Below, piece after piece: positions 54,005-62,431 of a stretch of DNA of 64,000 nt. The notes beneath the pieces were generated by a model. That model saw only the letters and a list, made by a program, of their open reading frames with translations, searched no databases and was not told the origin of the DNA. This stretch comes from CADCWN01 sp046328475 (GTDB lineage: Bacteria; Chloroflexota; Chloroflexia; Thermomicrobiales; CADCWN01), in the NCBI GenBank assembly GCA_046328475.1, contig JAXLWN010000035.1, positions 8,660 to 72,659 on the forward strand. The letters are read 5' to 3'. How positions within the stretch are numbered: the first letter of the stretch is position 1; each line of letters begins with the position of its first letter. The translations under genes were made by a program, and so were the position numbers.

Positions 54005-55078
54005 ATGACGAGCGTGGAGATCCGGGGCGAGGATTTCTGGATCGATGGGCGGCCGACGTATGCGGGGCGGAGTTGGCGCGGGCAGCGGATCGAGGGGTTG
54101 CTCTTCAATTCGCGGATGGTGCAGGCGGCCTTCGACGATGAGAACCCCGAGACGCGGGGGCGGTGGGCCTACCCCGATACGGGGGAGTGGGACCCGGAGC
54201 GCAATCTCGCGGAGTTCCTGGCGATGCTGCCGGAGTACCGGCGGCACGGGCTGCTGGCGGTGACGGTCAACCTGCAGGGGGGATCGCCGGAGGGGTATAG
54301 CCAGGAGCAGCCGTGGGACAATGGGGCGTTCGAGGCGGATGGGTCGCTGCGCCCGGCGCACCTCGACCGGCTGCGGCGCATCCTCGACCGGCTGGACGAA
54401 CTGGGGATGGTCGCGATCATCGGGCTCTTCTACTTCGGGCAGGATGAGCGGCTGCGCGACGAGGCGGCGGTGGTGCGCGGCGTGGAGAACGCGGTCGGCT
54501 GGTTGCTGGAGGGTGGCTGGCGGAATGTCATCCTGGAGGTCAACAACGAGTCGGACGTGCCGCTCTATCAGCACGAAATCTTGCAGCCGCAGCGCGTCCA
54601 CGAGCTGATCGCGCTGGCGAAGGGGATCGAGCGGGAGGGGCGGCGCTTGCTGGTGGGGACGAGCTTCGTCGGGGTGCCCTACTTCCGGCCGACGCAGGAT
54701 GGCGAGGGCGTGCTGCCCGACGCGGTCGCCGCGATCTCCGACTATCTCCTGCTGCACGGCAACGCGGCGCACGATCCGGCGCAGATCGAGGGGCTGATCC
54801 GCGGGGCGCGGGCGCTGCCGAGCTATCGCCCGATGCCGGTGGTCTTCAATGAGGACGATCACTTCGCGTTCGATCAACCGAGGAACAACATGCTCGTCGC
54901 CACCGAGCACCGGGCGTCGTGGGGCTACTTCGATCCGGGGCCGGGGACGATGAGCGGCGGGGCGCGCTCGGACTACCGCGAGGGGTATCAGCTGGTGCCG
55001 GTGAACTGGGGCATCAATACCGAGCGGAAGCGCGGGTTCTTCCGACTGCTGGGCGAGATTACCGGGGCGACTGAATAA
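54005..55078 (+). CDS. GH-A-clan glycoside-hydrolase-like (TIM-barrel) protein
   Basis: 357 residues from ATG 54005. A (beta/alpha)8-like protein with RHGLLAVTVNLQGGSPEGYS, RLDELGMVAIIGLFYFGQDE, the putative acid/base in NVILEVNNESDVPL (the strand-4 N-E pair) and the putative nucleophile in MPVVFNEDDHFAFD (strand 7). These are the two glutamates expected of retaining GH5-like enzymes. No signal peptide is visible. It could cleave an oligosaccharide inside the cell or be a non-hydrolytic relative; the substrate is unknown. A strong hairpin follows. Confidence 0.7.
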   Translation: MTSVEIRGEDFWIDGRPTYAGRSWRGQRIEGLLFNSRMVQAAFDDENPETRGRWAYPDTGEWDPERNLAEFLAMLPEYRRHGLLAVTVNLQGGSPEGYSQEQPWDNGAFEADGSLRPAHLDRLRRILDRLDELGMVAIIGLFYFGQDERLRDEAAVVRGVENAVGWLLEGGWRNVILEVNNESDVPLYQHEILQPQRVHELIALAKGIEREGRRLLVGTSFVGVPYFRPTQDGEGVLPDAVAAISDYLLLHGNAAHDPAQIEGLIRGARALPSYRPMPVVFNEDDHFAFDQPRNNMLVATEHRASWGYFDPGPGTMSGGARSDYREGYQLVPVNWGINTERKRGFFRLLGEITGATE

Positions 55079-55101
55079 GCAGACTCTAGCGCAAGATACA
55101 A

Positions 55102-55145
55102 ACGGGTGAGGGGAGCGGGTGTGACAGCCAGCTCCCCTCACCCGT
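55102..55145 (+). terminator. strong terminator-like hairpin
   Basis: Perfect 15-bp stem, ACGGGTGAGGGGAGC (55102-55116) / GCTCCCCTCACCCGT (55131-55145), loop of 14, just after the glycoside-hydrolase-like gene. Confidence 0.65.
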
Positions 55146-55249
55146 TATTGGTGTGGTGCGAGGGGTGTCGCTCTGTTTTGGGGCGAACCTGACTCGCAGC
55201 ATGGAATCGGATCGGCGCTGTGGCCGCTATGGTTTATGGGAGGGTCGCG

Positions 55250-56191
55250 ATGATGCGGCGAAGGGCTTTTGTTGGGGGCTTGGGCCTGCTGCTCGCGGGG
55301 AGTCTGCTGGTCGTGCCGGGGGCGCTGGCGGCGAAGGCGCAGGTTGCGGAGACGAGGATCGCGATCTCGCCGGGGTATGGTCCGCCGGGGACGAAGTTTT
55401 ACATCGCGGTGACGGGGCTGCTGGAGAATGACCAGTTCTCGATCGCGATCTATTCGCTGAAGCAGGGGATGCTGATCGGCGTCAAGGAGTTCACGACCGA
55501 TCCGAGCGGCACGCTCTCCGTGACGTTCGACTCCACGGGTGCGGAGCCGGGTGCGTACACGGCGGTCGTCACCTACCTGGCGCGCGGGAACGAGGTGATT
55601 CGCGGCGACTTCACGATCTCGGGGTCGAGCGGGGCGACGACGCGCTACTTCCCCGAGACCGGGTACTCGGTCGGCGGCCGATTCCTGCGGCAGTGGGAGA
55701 ATAACGGCGGCCTGGCGATCTACGGCTACCCGCTGAGCGCCGAGTTCGAGCAGATCCTTGAGGATGGCAAGAAATACGTGGTGCAGTATTTCGAGCGTGC
55801 CCGCTTCGAGTACCACCCCGAGAATGCCGCGCCGAACGATGTGCTGCTGGGACAGTTCGGGCGGCGCATTCACGGCGGCGCGGACGCCCCGGCCGAGCAG
55901 ATCGTCGGCGCGTACTATTTCCAGGAGACGGGGCACAACCTGATGGACATCACCGCCGATCGCCGCACGGTGGTGAATTTCGGGCGCTTCTGGGATAACA
56001 ACGGCGGGCTGGCGCAGTTCGGCTATCCGATCACCGAAATCTTCGAGGAGCGGTTGGAGGATGGCAAGGTCTACCTCGTGCAGTATTTCGAGCGGGCGCG
56101 CTTCGAGTACCACCCCGAGAACAAGGGGACGCCGTACGAGGTGCAACTCGGGCAGTTCGGGCGGCAGATTTTGAGCGAGACGGTGAAGTAA
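55250..56191 (+). CDS. secreted protein with Ig-like domain and two YFPETG modules
   Basis: ATG 55250 follows GGGAGGG; the next codon is also ATG. Signal peptide MMRRRAFVGGLGLLLAGSLL, then an IPT/Ig-like domain (IAISPGYGPPGTKFYIAVTG, GAYTAVVTYLARGNEV). Module 1 begins RYFPETGYS at about residue 135, module 2 YFQETGHN at about 223, with an insertion (MDITADRRTVVN). Both contain NNGGLA, GYPL/GYPI, EDGK, QYFERARFEYHPEN and LGQFGRQI/RRI. It is a paralogue of 41455 with the same domain order. A terminator-like hairpin follows the stop. Confidence 0.8.
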   Translation: MMRRRAFVGGLGLLLAGSLLVVPGALAAKAQVAETRIAISPGYGPPGTKFYIAVTGLLENDQFSIAIYSLKQGMLIGVKEFTTDPSGTLSVTFDSTGAEPGAYTAVVTYLARGNEVIRGDFTISGSSGATTRYFPETGYSVGGRFLRQWENNGGLAIYGYPLSAEFEQILEDGKKYVVQYFERARFEYHPENAAPNDVLLGQFGRRIHGGADAPAEQIVGAYYFQETGHNLMDITADRRTVVNFGRFWDNNGGLAQFGYPITEIFEERLEDGKVYLVQYFERARFEYHPENKGTPYEVQLGQFGRQILSETVK

Positions 56192-56215
56192 GGGTCCAGG
56201 ATCCCTGAGAAAGAA

Positions 56216-56249
56216 CGTTGCCCCCGGCGAAGTCTCCGCCGGGGCAACG
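56216..56249 (+). terminator. terminator-like hairpin
   Basis: CGTTGCCCCCGGCG (56216-56229) pairs with CGCCGGGGCAACG (56237-56249) with one bulged C; loop AAGTCTC. Confidence 0.65.
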
Positions 56250-56317
56250 CATGAACGATGACCCAGTGCAAACCTAAACGGAAGTGACGATGGGAGGCGT
56301 ATGGCGGCATGGCCGGT

Positions 56318-56383
56318 GGACTGAATCCCCGGCTGGAGGCGACTGCGGTCGCCGCGAAGTCCGCCTGCGCGGACTGGGCGGTG
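56318..56383 (-). repeat. two-hairpin repeat, copy 7 (inverted)
   Basis: GGACTGAATCCCC, a GCGACTGCGGTCGCCGCG spacer, then AGTCCGC/GCGGACT (56358-56375). Confidence 0.65.
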
Positions 56384-56392
56384 CCATTACAA

Positions 56393-56510
56393 AGTATGTA
56401 ACGCGATGTGCGACTTTCCGGTTTCGCGCGTACTGGTACGTTCTCGGCGAAATTGGCGAGACGTGCGCGATTTTCCGCGTCAGACGGCGGCATGCACATC
56501 GCGTTGTAGG
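56393..56510. other. structured AT-richer segment, possible small RNA or miniature element
   Basis: Perfect 12-base inverted repeat AACGCGATGTGC (56400-56411) / GCACATCGCGTT (56494-56505) around ~80 bases that contain CGTAC-TG-GTACG and an AAATTGG...GATTTTCC segment. It lies between two convergent genes and does not code. Confidence 0.3.
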
Positions 56511-56528
56511 TTTCGTCGGCATTTTGGT

Positions 56529-57209
56529 TTAGTCGGTTGCCCGAACAACGGCCACAGGCGCTTGCTCCAGGTGCGTTCCGGGCGTCAAGCTCTGCTGTTG
56601 ATCGAGTGGTACCAGCAAGAGACCCTGCCGACCTTGCTCTATGGCGGAGATGGGGGCGAAGGCGATGCTCTGCACCTCCCATCGTTCGCCGGTATCACTC
56701 ACCTCAAGCCGCATTCCGGCGCTGACCTCGCCCGCAAGGGTATCTACAACGGTGAGCACTTTCCCGGCGACAGGGCGGCTTTCCACGACCACTAATCGCG
56801 CTCGCGAGTCGCGTTCTTCTTCATGTACTTGGAAGCGCCTTGGTGCGCCATCTTCAAATCCTTGCTTGCCAGCCCCGCGCCGCGTAATCGTTCCATGATT
56901 CAAGCGACCAACACCGCATACCCAGGCGCAGCAGACGATCGTGGCCGCTACTTCGAGCAGGAATCTGCCCGGTGAGATCCTGCCATCCCATCCGACGATG
57001 CTGTCGAGATGGATGAGTTCTTCGATCACCGCCGCAACTGAAGGCACCTCTCCCCAAGCAATGAATCCCGGCGCTCCTTCCAGCCATAGATTGCCCGGCT
57101 CCGAGGCCTGTGCCAGCGCTGCGCTATCGTCGCCGGTGACAAACCACCACCCTGGCGCTCTACTCGCCTGATGGATCCAGCTTGTCAGCGGGAAACGGTT
57201 CATCTGCAT
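56529..57209 (-). CDS. hypothetical protein
   Basis: About 226 residues from ATG 57209 (a GTG at 57239 is possible). The N-terminal half reads APGWWFVTGDDSAALAQASEP and LWLEGAPGFIAWGEVPSVAA, then a cysteine-rich hydrophobic patch, TIVCCAWVCGVG, which might mark a frame slip. The C-terminal half (VAGKVLTVVDTLAGEVSAGMRLEVSDTGERWEVQSI) has the look of an EF-Tu domain-2-like beta-barrel. No function is assigned. Codon use is less GC-biased than the neighbours', hinting at recent acquisition. Confidence 0.5.
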   Translation of the reverse strand: MQMNRFPLTSWIHQASRAPGWWFVTGDDSAALAQASEPGNLWLEGAPGFIAWGEVPSVAAVIEELIHLDSIVGWDGRISPGRFLLEVAATIVCCAWVCGVGRLNHGTITRRGAGKQGFEDGAPRRFQVHEEERDSRARLVVVESRPVAGKVLTVVDTLAGEVSAGMRLEVSDTGERWEVQSIAFAPISAIEQGRQGLLLVPLDQQQSLTPGTHLEQAPVAVVRATD

Positions 57210-57325
57210 CGCCGACGTTCTCTCATCGTTCGATATCACTTGCCGCGTGATTCGCCCAGTCTGGGCGAGACTTTCTCAGACCACTTCTCATTACACATCG
57301 TCAATCATACGGGAGGGCCGTTCCG

Positions 57326-58179
57326 ATGCCGATGCTCCTGGCGTATAGCACCTGGGGATGCAGAAGACTCCGATCGATGTGGCGGTTGCCCACTGCGCGA
57401 AGCTGGGCTTCGATGGGCTGGAGATGACCGTCATCCCGCGCTGGCCGACGGATGCGGCCGATATGGACGCGGACGAGCGGAAGCGGATCCGCAAGCTCTA
57501 CGACGATCACCATATCGCGCTCTGCGGGCTGTCGGGGAACACGCCGCTGCTGGTGGGGGATCTGGCGCGGACGCGCCAGAACATGGAGATTTTTAAGGGC
57601 TATCTCGAACTGGCGGCCGAGTTGCAGAAGCCGGGCGAGCGGCTCTCGGTGAGCACGACCTCGGCGGGGCAGCCGGAGGACTGGGAGGCGGAGAAGGATC
57701 ACCTGGTCGAGTGGTTCGGCGAGTTGGCGGCGCGGGCGGAGGAGTTGGGGGTGATCGTCGGCGTGGAGCCGCACGTGAACCAGGCGCTCTGCCGCCCCGA
57801 CCAGTCGGCCTGGATCGTGGAGCAGGTCAATTCGCCGGGGCTGCGGCTGCACTTCGATATCAGCCACTTCAACGTGCAGGGCGACCCGATGGAGCGGGTG
57901 ATTGACCAGCTCGCGAGGTATGCCGCGCACACCCATGTGAAGGACGAGCGCGGGATCGCGCCCGATCACCAGTTCCTGATCCCCGGCGAAGGGGATATGG
58001 ATTACGTCAACTATCTGAAGTGGATGGACCGCGCGGGTTACAGCGGTTACATCGCGGTCGAGATCAGCCTGATGGTGCAGGCTCGCCCGGATTACGATGC
58101 GCTGGCGGCGGCGACGCAGTCGTACGCGGTGGTGTCGAAGGCGTTCGAGGAGGCGGGGATCGCGCGGGTGAGGGCGTGA
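57326..58179 (+). CDS. sugar phosphate isomerase/epimerase-like TIM-barrel enzyme (one frame change)
   Basis: ATG 57326 (GGGAGGG upstream) gives MPMLLAYSTWG. A one-base shift near 57354 (TGGGGATGCAG) then joins MQKTPIDVAVAHCAKLGFDGLEMTVIP, which alone would start at 57358. The xylose-isomerase-like/AP-endonuclease-2 barrel has metal-site residues in VGVEPHVNQALC, RLHFDISHFNVQG, AAHTHVKDERG and IAVEISLMVQ. It probably isomerises a keto sugar. Joined length is about 284 residues, usual for the family. The break is probably an indel error. Confidence 0.8.
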
Positions 58180-58212
58180 GGGCGTGAGGGCGAGTCGGGT
58201 AGTCGGGTAGAG
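58172..58212 (+). repeat. 7-bp tandem repeats (GTGAGGGC, AGTCGGGT)
   Basis: GTGAGGGC/GGCGTGA units supply the epimerase's last codons and stop, then GTCGGGTA units follow. Confidence 0.75.
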
Positions 58213-58262
58213 AGACCTCACCCCCCGGCCCCCTCTCCCGCGAGGAGAGGGGGTGCCTCGCT
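58207..58262. repeat. CCCTCTCCC-family palindrome
   Basis: CCTCACCCCCCGGCCCCCTCTCC and CGCGAGGAGAGGGGG; arms CCCCTCTCC / GGAGAGGGG. Confidence 0.7.
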
Positions 58263-58299
58263 CGGGGGCGGTGGCGTTCGGGGAAGATATCGCCCCTTC

Positions 58300-58350
58300 G
58301 CCCGCTCGCCTGTTCGCCCGTTCTCCTGTTCTCCTGCTCTCCTGCTCAGA
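58300..58350. repeat. 8-bp/7-bp tandem repeats (TTCGCCCG, TTCTCCTG)
   Basis: GTTCGCCC units pass into TTCTCCTG / CTCTCCTG units. Confidence 0.65.
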
Positions 58351-58441
58351 ATTCATCGCTGCGGTTTGCGCGAAACGACAGGCCATCCTGTTGCGTCACT
58401 ATGGTAGCGTTGGGAAAGCGTTGGCGCGCTGGGGGGGACCG

Positions 58442-59263
58442 ATGGGTGGGGCGGGTAGTCCTGGCCGGGGTCGTTGGGGTCGTGTGGCCGCCGCGCCGGT
58501 GGTGGTGCTGCTGCTCCTGAGCGGGTGCGCGCTGGGCCAGACGGAGGCGACGGCGGTCGCGGTGCTGGTCGAGCCGACGCTGACGCCGACGGTGGCCCCG
58601 ACCGCCGTGCCGACCCTTGCCCCGACGCCTCGGCCGAGCGCGACGGCGACGCCGCTGCCGCCCGCGCCGACAGCGACGACGCGCCTGCGGACGGTTGATT
58701 TTCGCGACTGGCAGACCGGGGAGAGCGATCCGCCCGGTCGCTACCGGCGCGCGTATGACGCGGCAACCGGCGAGTACGCGGTCGAGATCATGGAGGAGGA
58801 GCAGGAGTGGTCCTTCTACTCGCCCGACCCGACGCAGCGCCAGGATTTTCGGATCGATGTGGAAGGGCGGCGCGCGGGCGGGCCGGATGGCACGGGCTAT
58901 GGCCTGGTGTTCCGGCGGCAGGCACCGCAGGCCGGGCAGTTGACGAGCGAGCGCTACATTTTCTACGTGACCGATCAGGGTGCTTTCGGCTTCACCTATG
59001 TGAATGGCGATAACGTCTCCACCAGGATCAAGGATTTCATTCCCGTCCCGGGGGTCATCCGGGTCGGGGAGGCAACGAACAAGTTGACGGTCATCTGCAA
59101 CGGGTCGTCGGTTCGGCTGCTGGTCAACGACCAGGAGGTCTACCAGGCCAACGATTTGCAACTGGTCAAGCCGGGCGATGTCGGCATCTTCGCCGGTTCG
59201 GCCCCGAACTCCGGGCAGAGCACGAAGGTCATCTTCAAGGGCTTCGCGGCGACGACGCCGTGA
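58442..59263 (+). CDS. lipoprotein with jelly-roll/LamG-like domain
   Basis: ATG 58442 gives a lipoprotein signal with the lipobox LLLLSGCALGQ. A Pro/Thr/Ala-rich linker (TPTVAPTAVPTLAPTPRPS) leads to a ~150-residue beta-sandwich: RTVDFRDWQTGESDPPGRYR, FSYSPDP-like WSFYSPDPTQRQDFRIDVEG, YGLVFRRQAPQAG, RYIFYVTDQGAFGFTYVNGD and KLTVICNGSSVRLLVNDQEV. This resembles the 3-keto-disaccharide-hydrolase/LamG-like fold used for carbohydrate binding. Anchored at the membrane outer face; the ligand is unknown. A repeat tract follows at the stop. Confidence 0.8.
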   Translation: MGGAGSPGRGRWGRVAAAPVVVLLLLSGCALGQTEATAVAVLVEPTLTPTVAPTAVPTLAPTPRPSATATPLPPAPTATTRLRTVDFRDWQTGESDPPGRYRRAYDAATGEYAVEIMEEEQEWSFYSPDPTQRQDFRIDVEGRRAGGPDGTGYGLVFRRQAPQAGQLTSERYIFYVTDQGAFGFTYVNGDNVSTRIKDFIPVPGVIRVGEATNKLTVICNGSSVRLLVNDQEVYQANDLQLVKPGDVGIFAGSAPNSGQSTKVIFKGFAATTP

Positions 59264-59267
59264 CGAG

Positions 59268-59330
59268 TCGTGAGTCGTGAGTCGTGAGTGAAGGACGAAG
59301 GACGAAGTGACGAGTGGCGAGTAGTGAGCG
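59268..59330 (+). repeat. 7-bp tandem repeats (GTGAGTC, GAAGGAC, GAGTGGC)
   Basis: Three unit types share the 7-base step between the lipoprotein stop and the next gene. Confidence 0.75.
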
Positions 59331-59340
59331 AGGGAAGAGG

Positions 59341-60387
59341 ATGAGCCAAGCTGATATTGAGAATAGCTCCCAGGATGTAACCCCACTCAGCACTCAGCAC
59401 TCAGCACTCAGCACTCCGGCGGCACTCCGCACTCCGTTCACGGAGCGGTTTGGGGTGCGGTATCCGATTGTGCAGGGGGGATTGGCGCACCTGGCGTTCG
59501 CGGGGTTGGCGGCGGCGGTGTCGAATGCGGGGGGGCTGGGGCAGATCACGGCGGCGTTGTTTCGCACGCCGGAGGAGCTGCAGGCGGAGATCGCGGCGGC
59601 GCGGGCGCTGACCGATCGGCCATTCGCGGTCAATTTCGCGCTGGGGCATCGCGCGCTGGACGATCTGCTCGCGGCGACGCTGGATGCGGGAGTGGCGGCG
59701 ATTTCGATCACCGGGGGGAACCCGGAGCCGATCCTGCGCCGGGTGGCGGGGACGGGCGTGCGGACGATGGTGCTGACCGCCGGGGTGCGGCAGGCGCAGA
59801 AGGCGGAGAGCCTGGGCGCCGATGCGGTGATCGCGGTGGGGCAGGAGGGGGGCGGCCACCTCGGGCGCGACGACCTCGGGACGCTGGTGTTGGTGCCGCG
59901 CGTGGTGGATGCGGTGCAGATTCCGGTGCTGGCGTCGGGCGGAATCGGGGATGCGCGCGGGTTCGCGGCGGCGCTGGCGCTCGGGGCGGCAGGGATCGAG
60001 ATGGGGACGCGCTTCGTGGCGACCCGCGAGTGCGTCGCGCACGCGGCCTACAAGGAGGCGCTGATTCGCGCCGACGAGCGGGCGACGGTGGTGATCGAGC
60101 GGAGCGTCGGCAGGCCGGGGCGCGTGCTCGATTCGCCCGGCGCGCGGAAGATCCTGGCGGCCGAGGCGGGGGCGACGAGCATCGAGGAGTTGCTGCCGCT
60201 GATCGAGGGGAGCGTCAATCGCCGGGGCGCGCACGATGGCGATTTGGAGGAAGGCTTCGTCTGGGCGGGGCAGGTGATCGGCCTGATCGACGACGCGCCA
60301 CCGGTGGCCGAGCTGATCGAGCGGATGGTCGCGGGCGCGGCGGCGATTGTGGCGCGGATGAGGGCGCAGTTCGTCGGTATGGCGTAA
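59341..60387 (+). CDS. nitronate monooxygenase / FabK-like flavoprotein
   Basis: 348 residues from ATG 59341 (GGAAGAGG upstream). The first ~40 residues include LSTQHSALSTPAALRT, translated from a CAGCACT tandem repeat. The barrel begins GVRYPIVQGGLAHLAFAGLA, then NAGGLGQITAALFRTPEEL, VRTMVLTAGVRQAQKAESLG, IAVGQEGGGHLGRDD (the FMN-phosphate/substrate loop) and IPVLASGGIGDARGFAAALALGA. Such enzymes use FMN to oxidise nitronates or reduce enoyl-ACP; which of the two is unknown. It ends 42 bases before the PPOX gene on the same strand. Confidence 0.85.
   Translation: MSQADIENSSQDVTPLSTQHSALSTPAALRTPFTERFGVRYPIVQGGLAHLAFAGLAAAVSNAGGLGQITAALFRTPEELQAEIAAARALTDRPFAVNFALGHRALDDLLAATLDAGVAAISITGGNPEPILRRVAGTGVRTMVLTAGVRQAQKAESLGADAVIAVGQEGGGHLGRDDLGTLVLVPRVVDAVQIPVLASGGIGDARGFAAALALGAAGIEMGTRFVATRECVAHAAYKEALIRADERATVVIERSVGRPGRVLDSPGARKILAAEAGATSIEELLPLIEGSVNRRGAHDGDLEEGFVWAGQVIGLIDDAPPVAELIERMVAGAAAIVARMRAQFVGMA
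59388..59420 (+). repeat. 7-bp tandem repeat (CAGCACT), coding
   Basis: Four to five ACTCAGC units in the frame of the nitronate monooxygenase N-terminus. Confidence 0.8.
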
Positions 60388-60429
60388 GCGCAGCCCTCGC
60401 CCCGCGCGATAGCGACGAGAGGAGGGACG

Positions 60430-60870
60430 ATGCCTGGCCATATTCCCTGGCGCAAGGTGGATCTGCCGTTGCAGGCGCAGCGCGCGATCTGGATCGGCAC
60501 GACGCGGCCGGATGGTCGGCCGCACGCGATGCCGGTCTGGTTCTGCTGGGATGGGGCGAGCATCTACTTTGTCACGAAGCGGGCGACGCAGAAGGCGCGG
60601 AATCTGGCGCGGGAGCCGTGGGTTGTGGCGCATCTCGGCGATGGCGACGACACGATCGTGCTGGAGGGTCCGGCGGAGGTGGTGACGGACGAGGCCGAGC
60701 GGGAGCGGATCGAGGCGCTGTACCGCGACAAGTACGTGGATCCGCACAGCGGCGCGCGGGCCACGATCCACGAGGCGGGCGCGGACCTTTACCGCGTGCG
60801 CGTCCGACGCGTGATGACCTGGGAATATGGCATCGTCGCCACGCGCACCGACTGGCGTTTCGACGATTGA
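60430..60870 (+). CDS. PPOX-class (FMN/F420-binding split-barrel) protein
   Basis: 146 residues from ATG 60430 (GAGGAGG upstream). The split-barrel pattern runs AIWIGTTRPDGRPHAMPVWFCW, SIYFVTKRATQKARNLAREP and VLEGPAEVVTDEAERERIEA. The RPHAMPVWF segment is typical of PPOX-class enzymes that bind F420 or FMN. It converges with the UspA-ParB gene with only 7 bases between. Confidence 0.85.
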   Translation: MPGHIPWRKVDLPLQAQRAIWIGTTRPDGRPHAMPVWFCWDGASIYFVTKRATQKARNLAREPWVVAHLGDGDDTIVLEGPAEVVTDEAERERIEALYRDKYVDPHSGARATIHEAGADLYRVRVRRVMTWEYGIVATRTDWRFDD

Positions 60871-60877
60871 CCTGCCG

Positions 60878-62092
60878 CTACGAGTGGCCCTCGACCGCGC
60901 CACCGGGCAGCAGGGTCGCGAATGATTCCAGGGCGTCGTCCCAGCTGACTTTCTCGCCGCGATCGGTCGCGAGTTCGCGGCGGTGGTCGGCGAGGCGGAC
61001 GAAGATGTCGGCGGTGCGCTCGGTGGGGAAGTGGCGGCCGAGTTTGCGGGCACGGATGCGCTTCATCTGCGGGCGCAGCACACGGACGAACCAGCGCTCG
61101 GCGGCTTCGCGCGGGTCCGCGATGGCGTGGTGCTGGCCCCAGGCGTCGATGATCTCCTGCAAGCGGGCATAGGTCTCGGGGCGCGCCGCGCCGATGCGGG
61201 TGAGGCCGGTGGCGCGCTCGAATTCGCGGCGGGCGGCGAAGTCGCGCCGGGCCACTGGGTCGTCGGTCGGCAAGAACTCGGTCACATTGGCCGCAATCTC
61301 GTCCTGCCCCAACTCCTTGGCGGCGGCGACGCGGCGGTGGCCGTCGAGCACGTAGTAGCCATAGCCGAGCTTGTAGAGGTCGATCGGCGGCATGGCGGTG
61401 CCGGTCTCGCTGGCCGCGCGCACCTGGGCGTAGCGTTGCGCCTCGCCGGTGGAGGGGCGCAGGGGGCGGAAGTCGGGGCCGAGTTCGTCGGCCTTGCCGA
61501 CGCTGCCGATGATCCGCCCGAGGTCGAGCGTGCGCAGGCCCAGCGAGCGCGGGGCGAGCAACCCGGCGCGCGTGGCGTCGTCGGTGAAGGAGCGCACCGC
61601 TTGCGGGGTGGGCGCGGCGTCGAGCGCGGGGTGGACCAGCAGGGTCGGGCAGGAGGCACCCTGCACGATCGCCTGCGCGGTGTCGCCGATCACCAGCCGG
61701 GTCAGCGCGGTGCGCTGATTGCTGCCGATGACGATCAGCCCGACGCCGAGTTGCCGGGCCACGGCCAGCACGGTGGCGGCGATCGGCCCCTCGCGCACCA
61801 GGGGGCTGGCGCGCACCCCGGCGGCGCGCAGCCGCGCGGCGACCGCGTCGAGGTAGGCGCGGGCGGCGGTTTCGGCGGGCGCGGGCATGCCGACCGCCGG
61901 GTCGTCGGGGTTCTCGCGACCGCGCAGGGGGCGGAGTTCGCCGATCGCGGCGAGCGCGGGGCTGCGCGGGATGACGTGCAGGAGGATGACCTCGGCACTG
62001 AAGCTGCGAGCGTAGGCTTCCACGACGGGGAGCTTGGTCTCGCCCGGCGAGGAGAGATCGAGCGGCACCAGGATACGGTCGGGCGTCTGCAT
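60878..62092 (-). CDS. universal-stress-protein domain fused to a ParB/Srx-like domain and helical tail
   Basis: 404 residues from ATG 62092. Residues 1-~155 form a UspA domain: DRILVPLDLSSPGETKLPVV, AEVILLHVIPRSPA and the ATP-binding G-2x-G-9x-G(S/T)-like region LIVIGSNQRTALTRLVIGDT. The middle part is DLGRIIGSVGKADELGPDF, then PPIDLYKLGYGYYVLDGHRRVAAAKELG, where DGHRR is the ParB/sulfiredoxin-like nucleotide-binding box. The C-terminal ~110 residues are helical and charged (RMQMKRIRARKLGRHFPTERT-like). UspA-ParB joining is unusual and may sense nucleotide or stress state. No DNA-binding motif is certain. Confidence 0.75.
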   Translation of the reverse strand: MQTPDRILVPLDLSSPGETKLPVVEAYARSFSAEVILLHVIPRSPALAAIGELRPLRGRENPDDPAVGMPAPAETAARAYLDAVAARLRAAGVRASPLVREGPIAATVLAVARQLGVGLIVIGSNQRTALTRLVIGDTAQAIVQGASCPTLLVHPALDAAPTPQAVRSFTDDATRAGLLAPRSLGLRTLDLGRIIGSVGKADELGPDFRPLRPSTGEAQRYAQVRAASETGTAMPPIDLYKLGYGYYVLDGHRRVAAAKELGQDEIAANVTEFLPTDDPVARRDFAARREFERATGLTRIGAARPETYARLQEIIDAWGQHHAIADPREAAERWFVRVLRPQMKRIRARKLGRHFPTERTADIFVRLADHRRELATDRGEKVSWDDALESFATLLPGGAVEGHS

Positions 62093-62107
62093 TGCGTGCC
62101 TTGCCGT

Positions 62108-62186
62108 GGGTGAGTCGTGAGTCGTGAGTCGTGAGTCGTGAGTCGTGAGTGGACGAGAGTAACGAGTAACGAGTGACGAGTAAGGA
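62108..62186. repeat. 7-bp tandem repeats (GTGAGTC, TAACGAG)
   Basis: Five GTGAGTC units and then TAACGAG-type units upstream of the UspA-ParB gene. The rest of 62093-62431 has no gene; a TAGAAT at 62351 may be a weak -10 for the next gene. Confidence 0.8.
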
Positions 62187-62431
62187 GGGCGGGGGCGGAT
62201 GCTGCGCTCAGGATGACACACCTGGGGCGGTGCCTTCAAGGGATCGCGTGCGTTGTATTTGGCGGGTGCGGGGGGTGGTTGCGCGGGGCGCACGTTGCAC
62301 GGTTGTGCAGGCAACTGCGGCGCACATTCCCGCACGGACACCCGGTCTGGTAGAATGTGCCGTGCGGAGGATGGTCCGGAAGGGTCACGGGCAACCGGCG
62401 AGGGAAACCCCGCCGCGTTCGGAGGAAGCGG

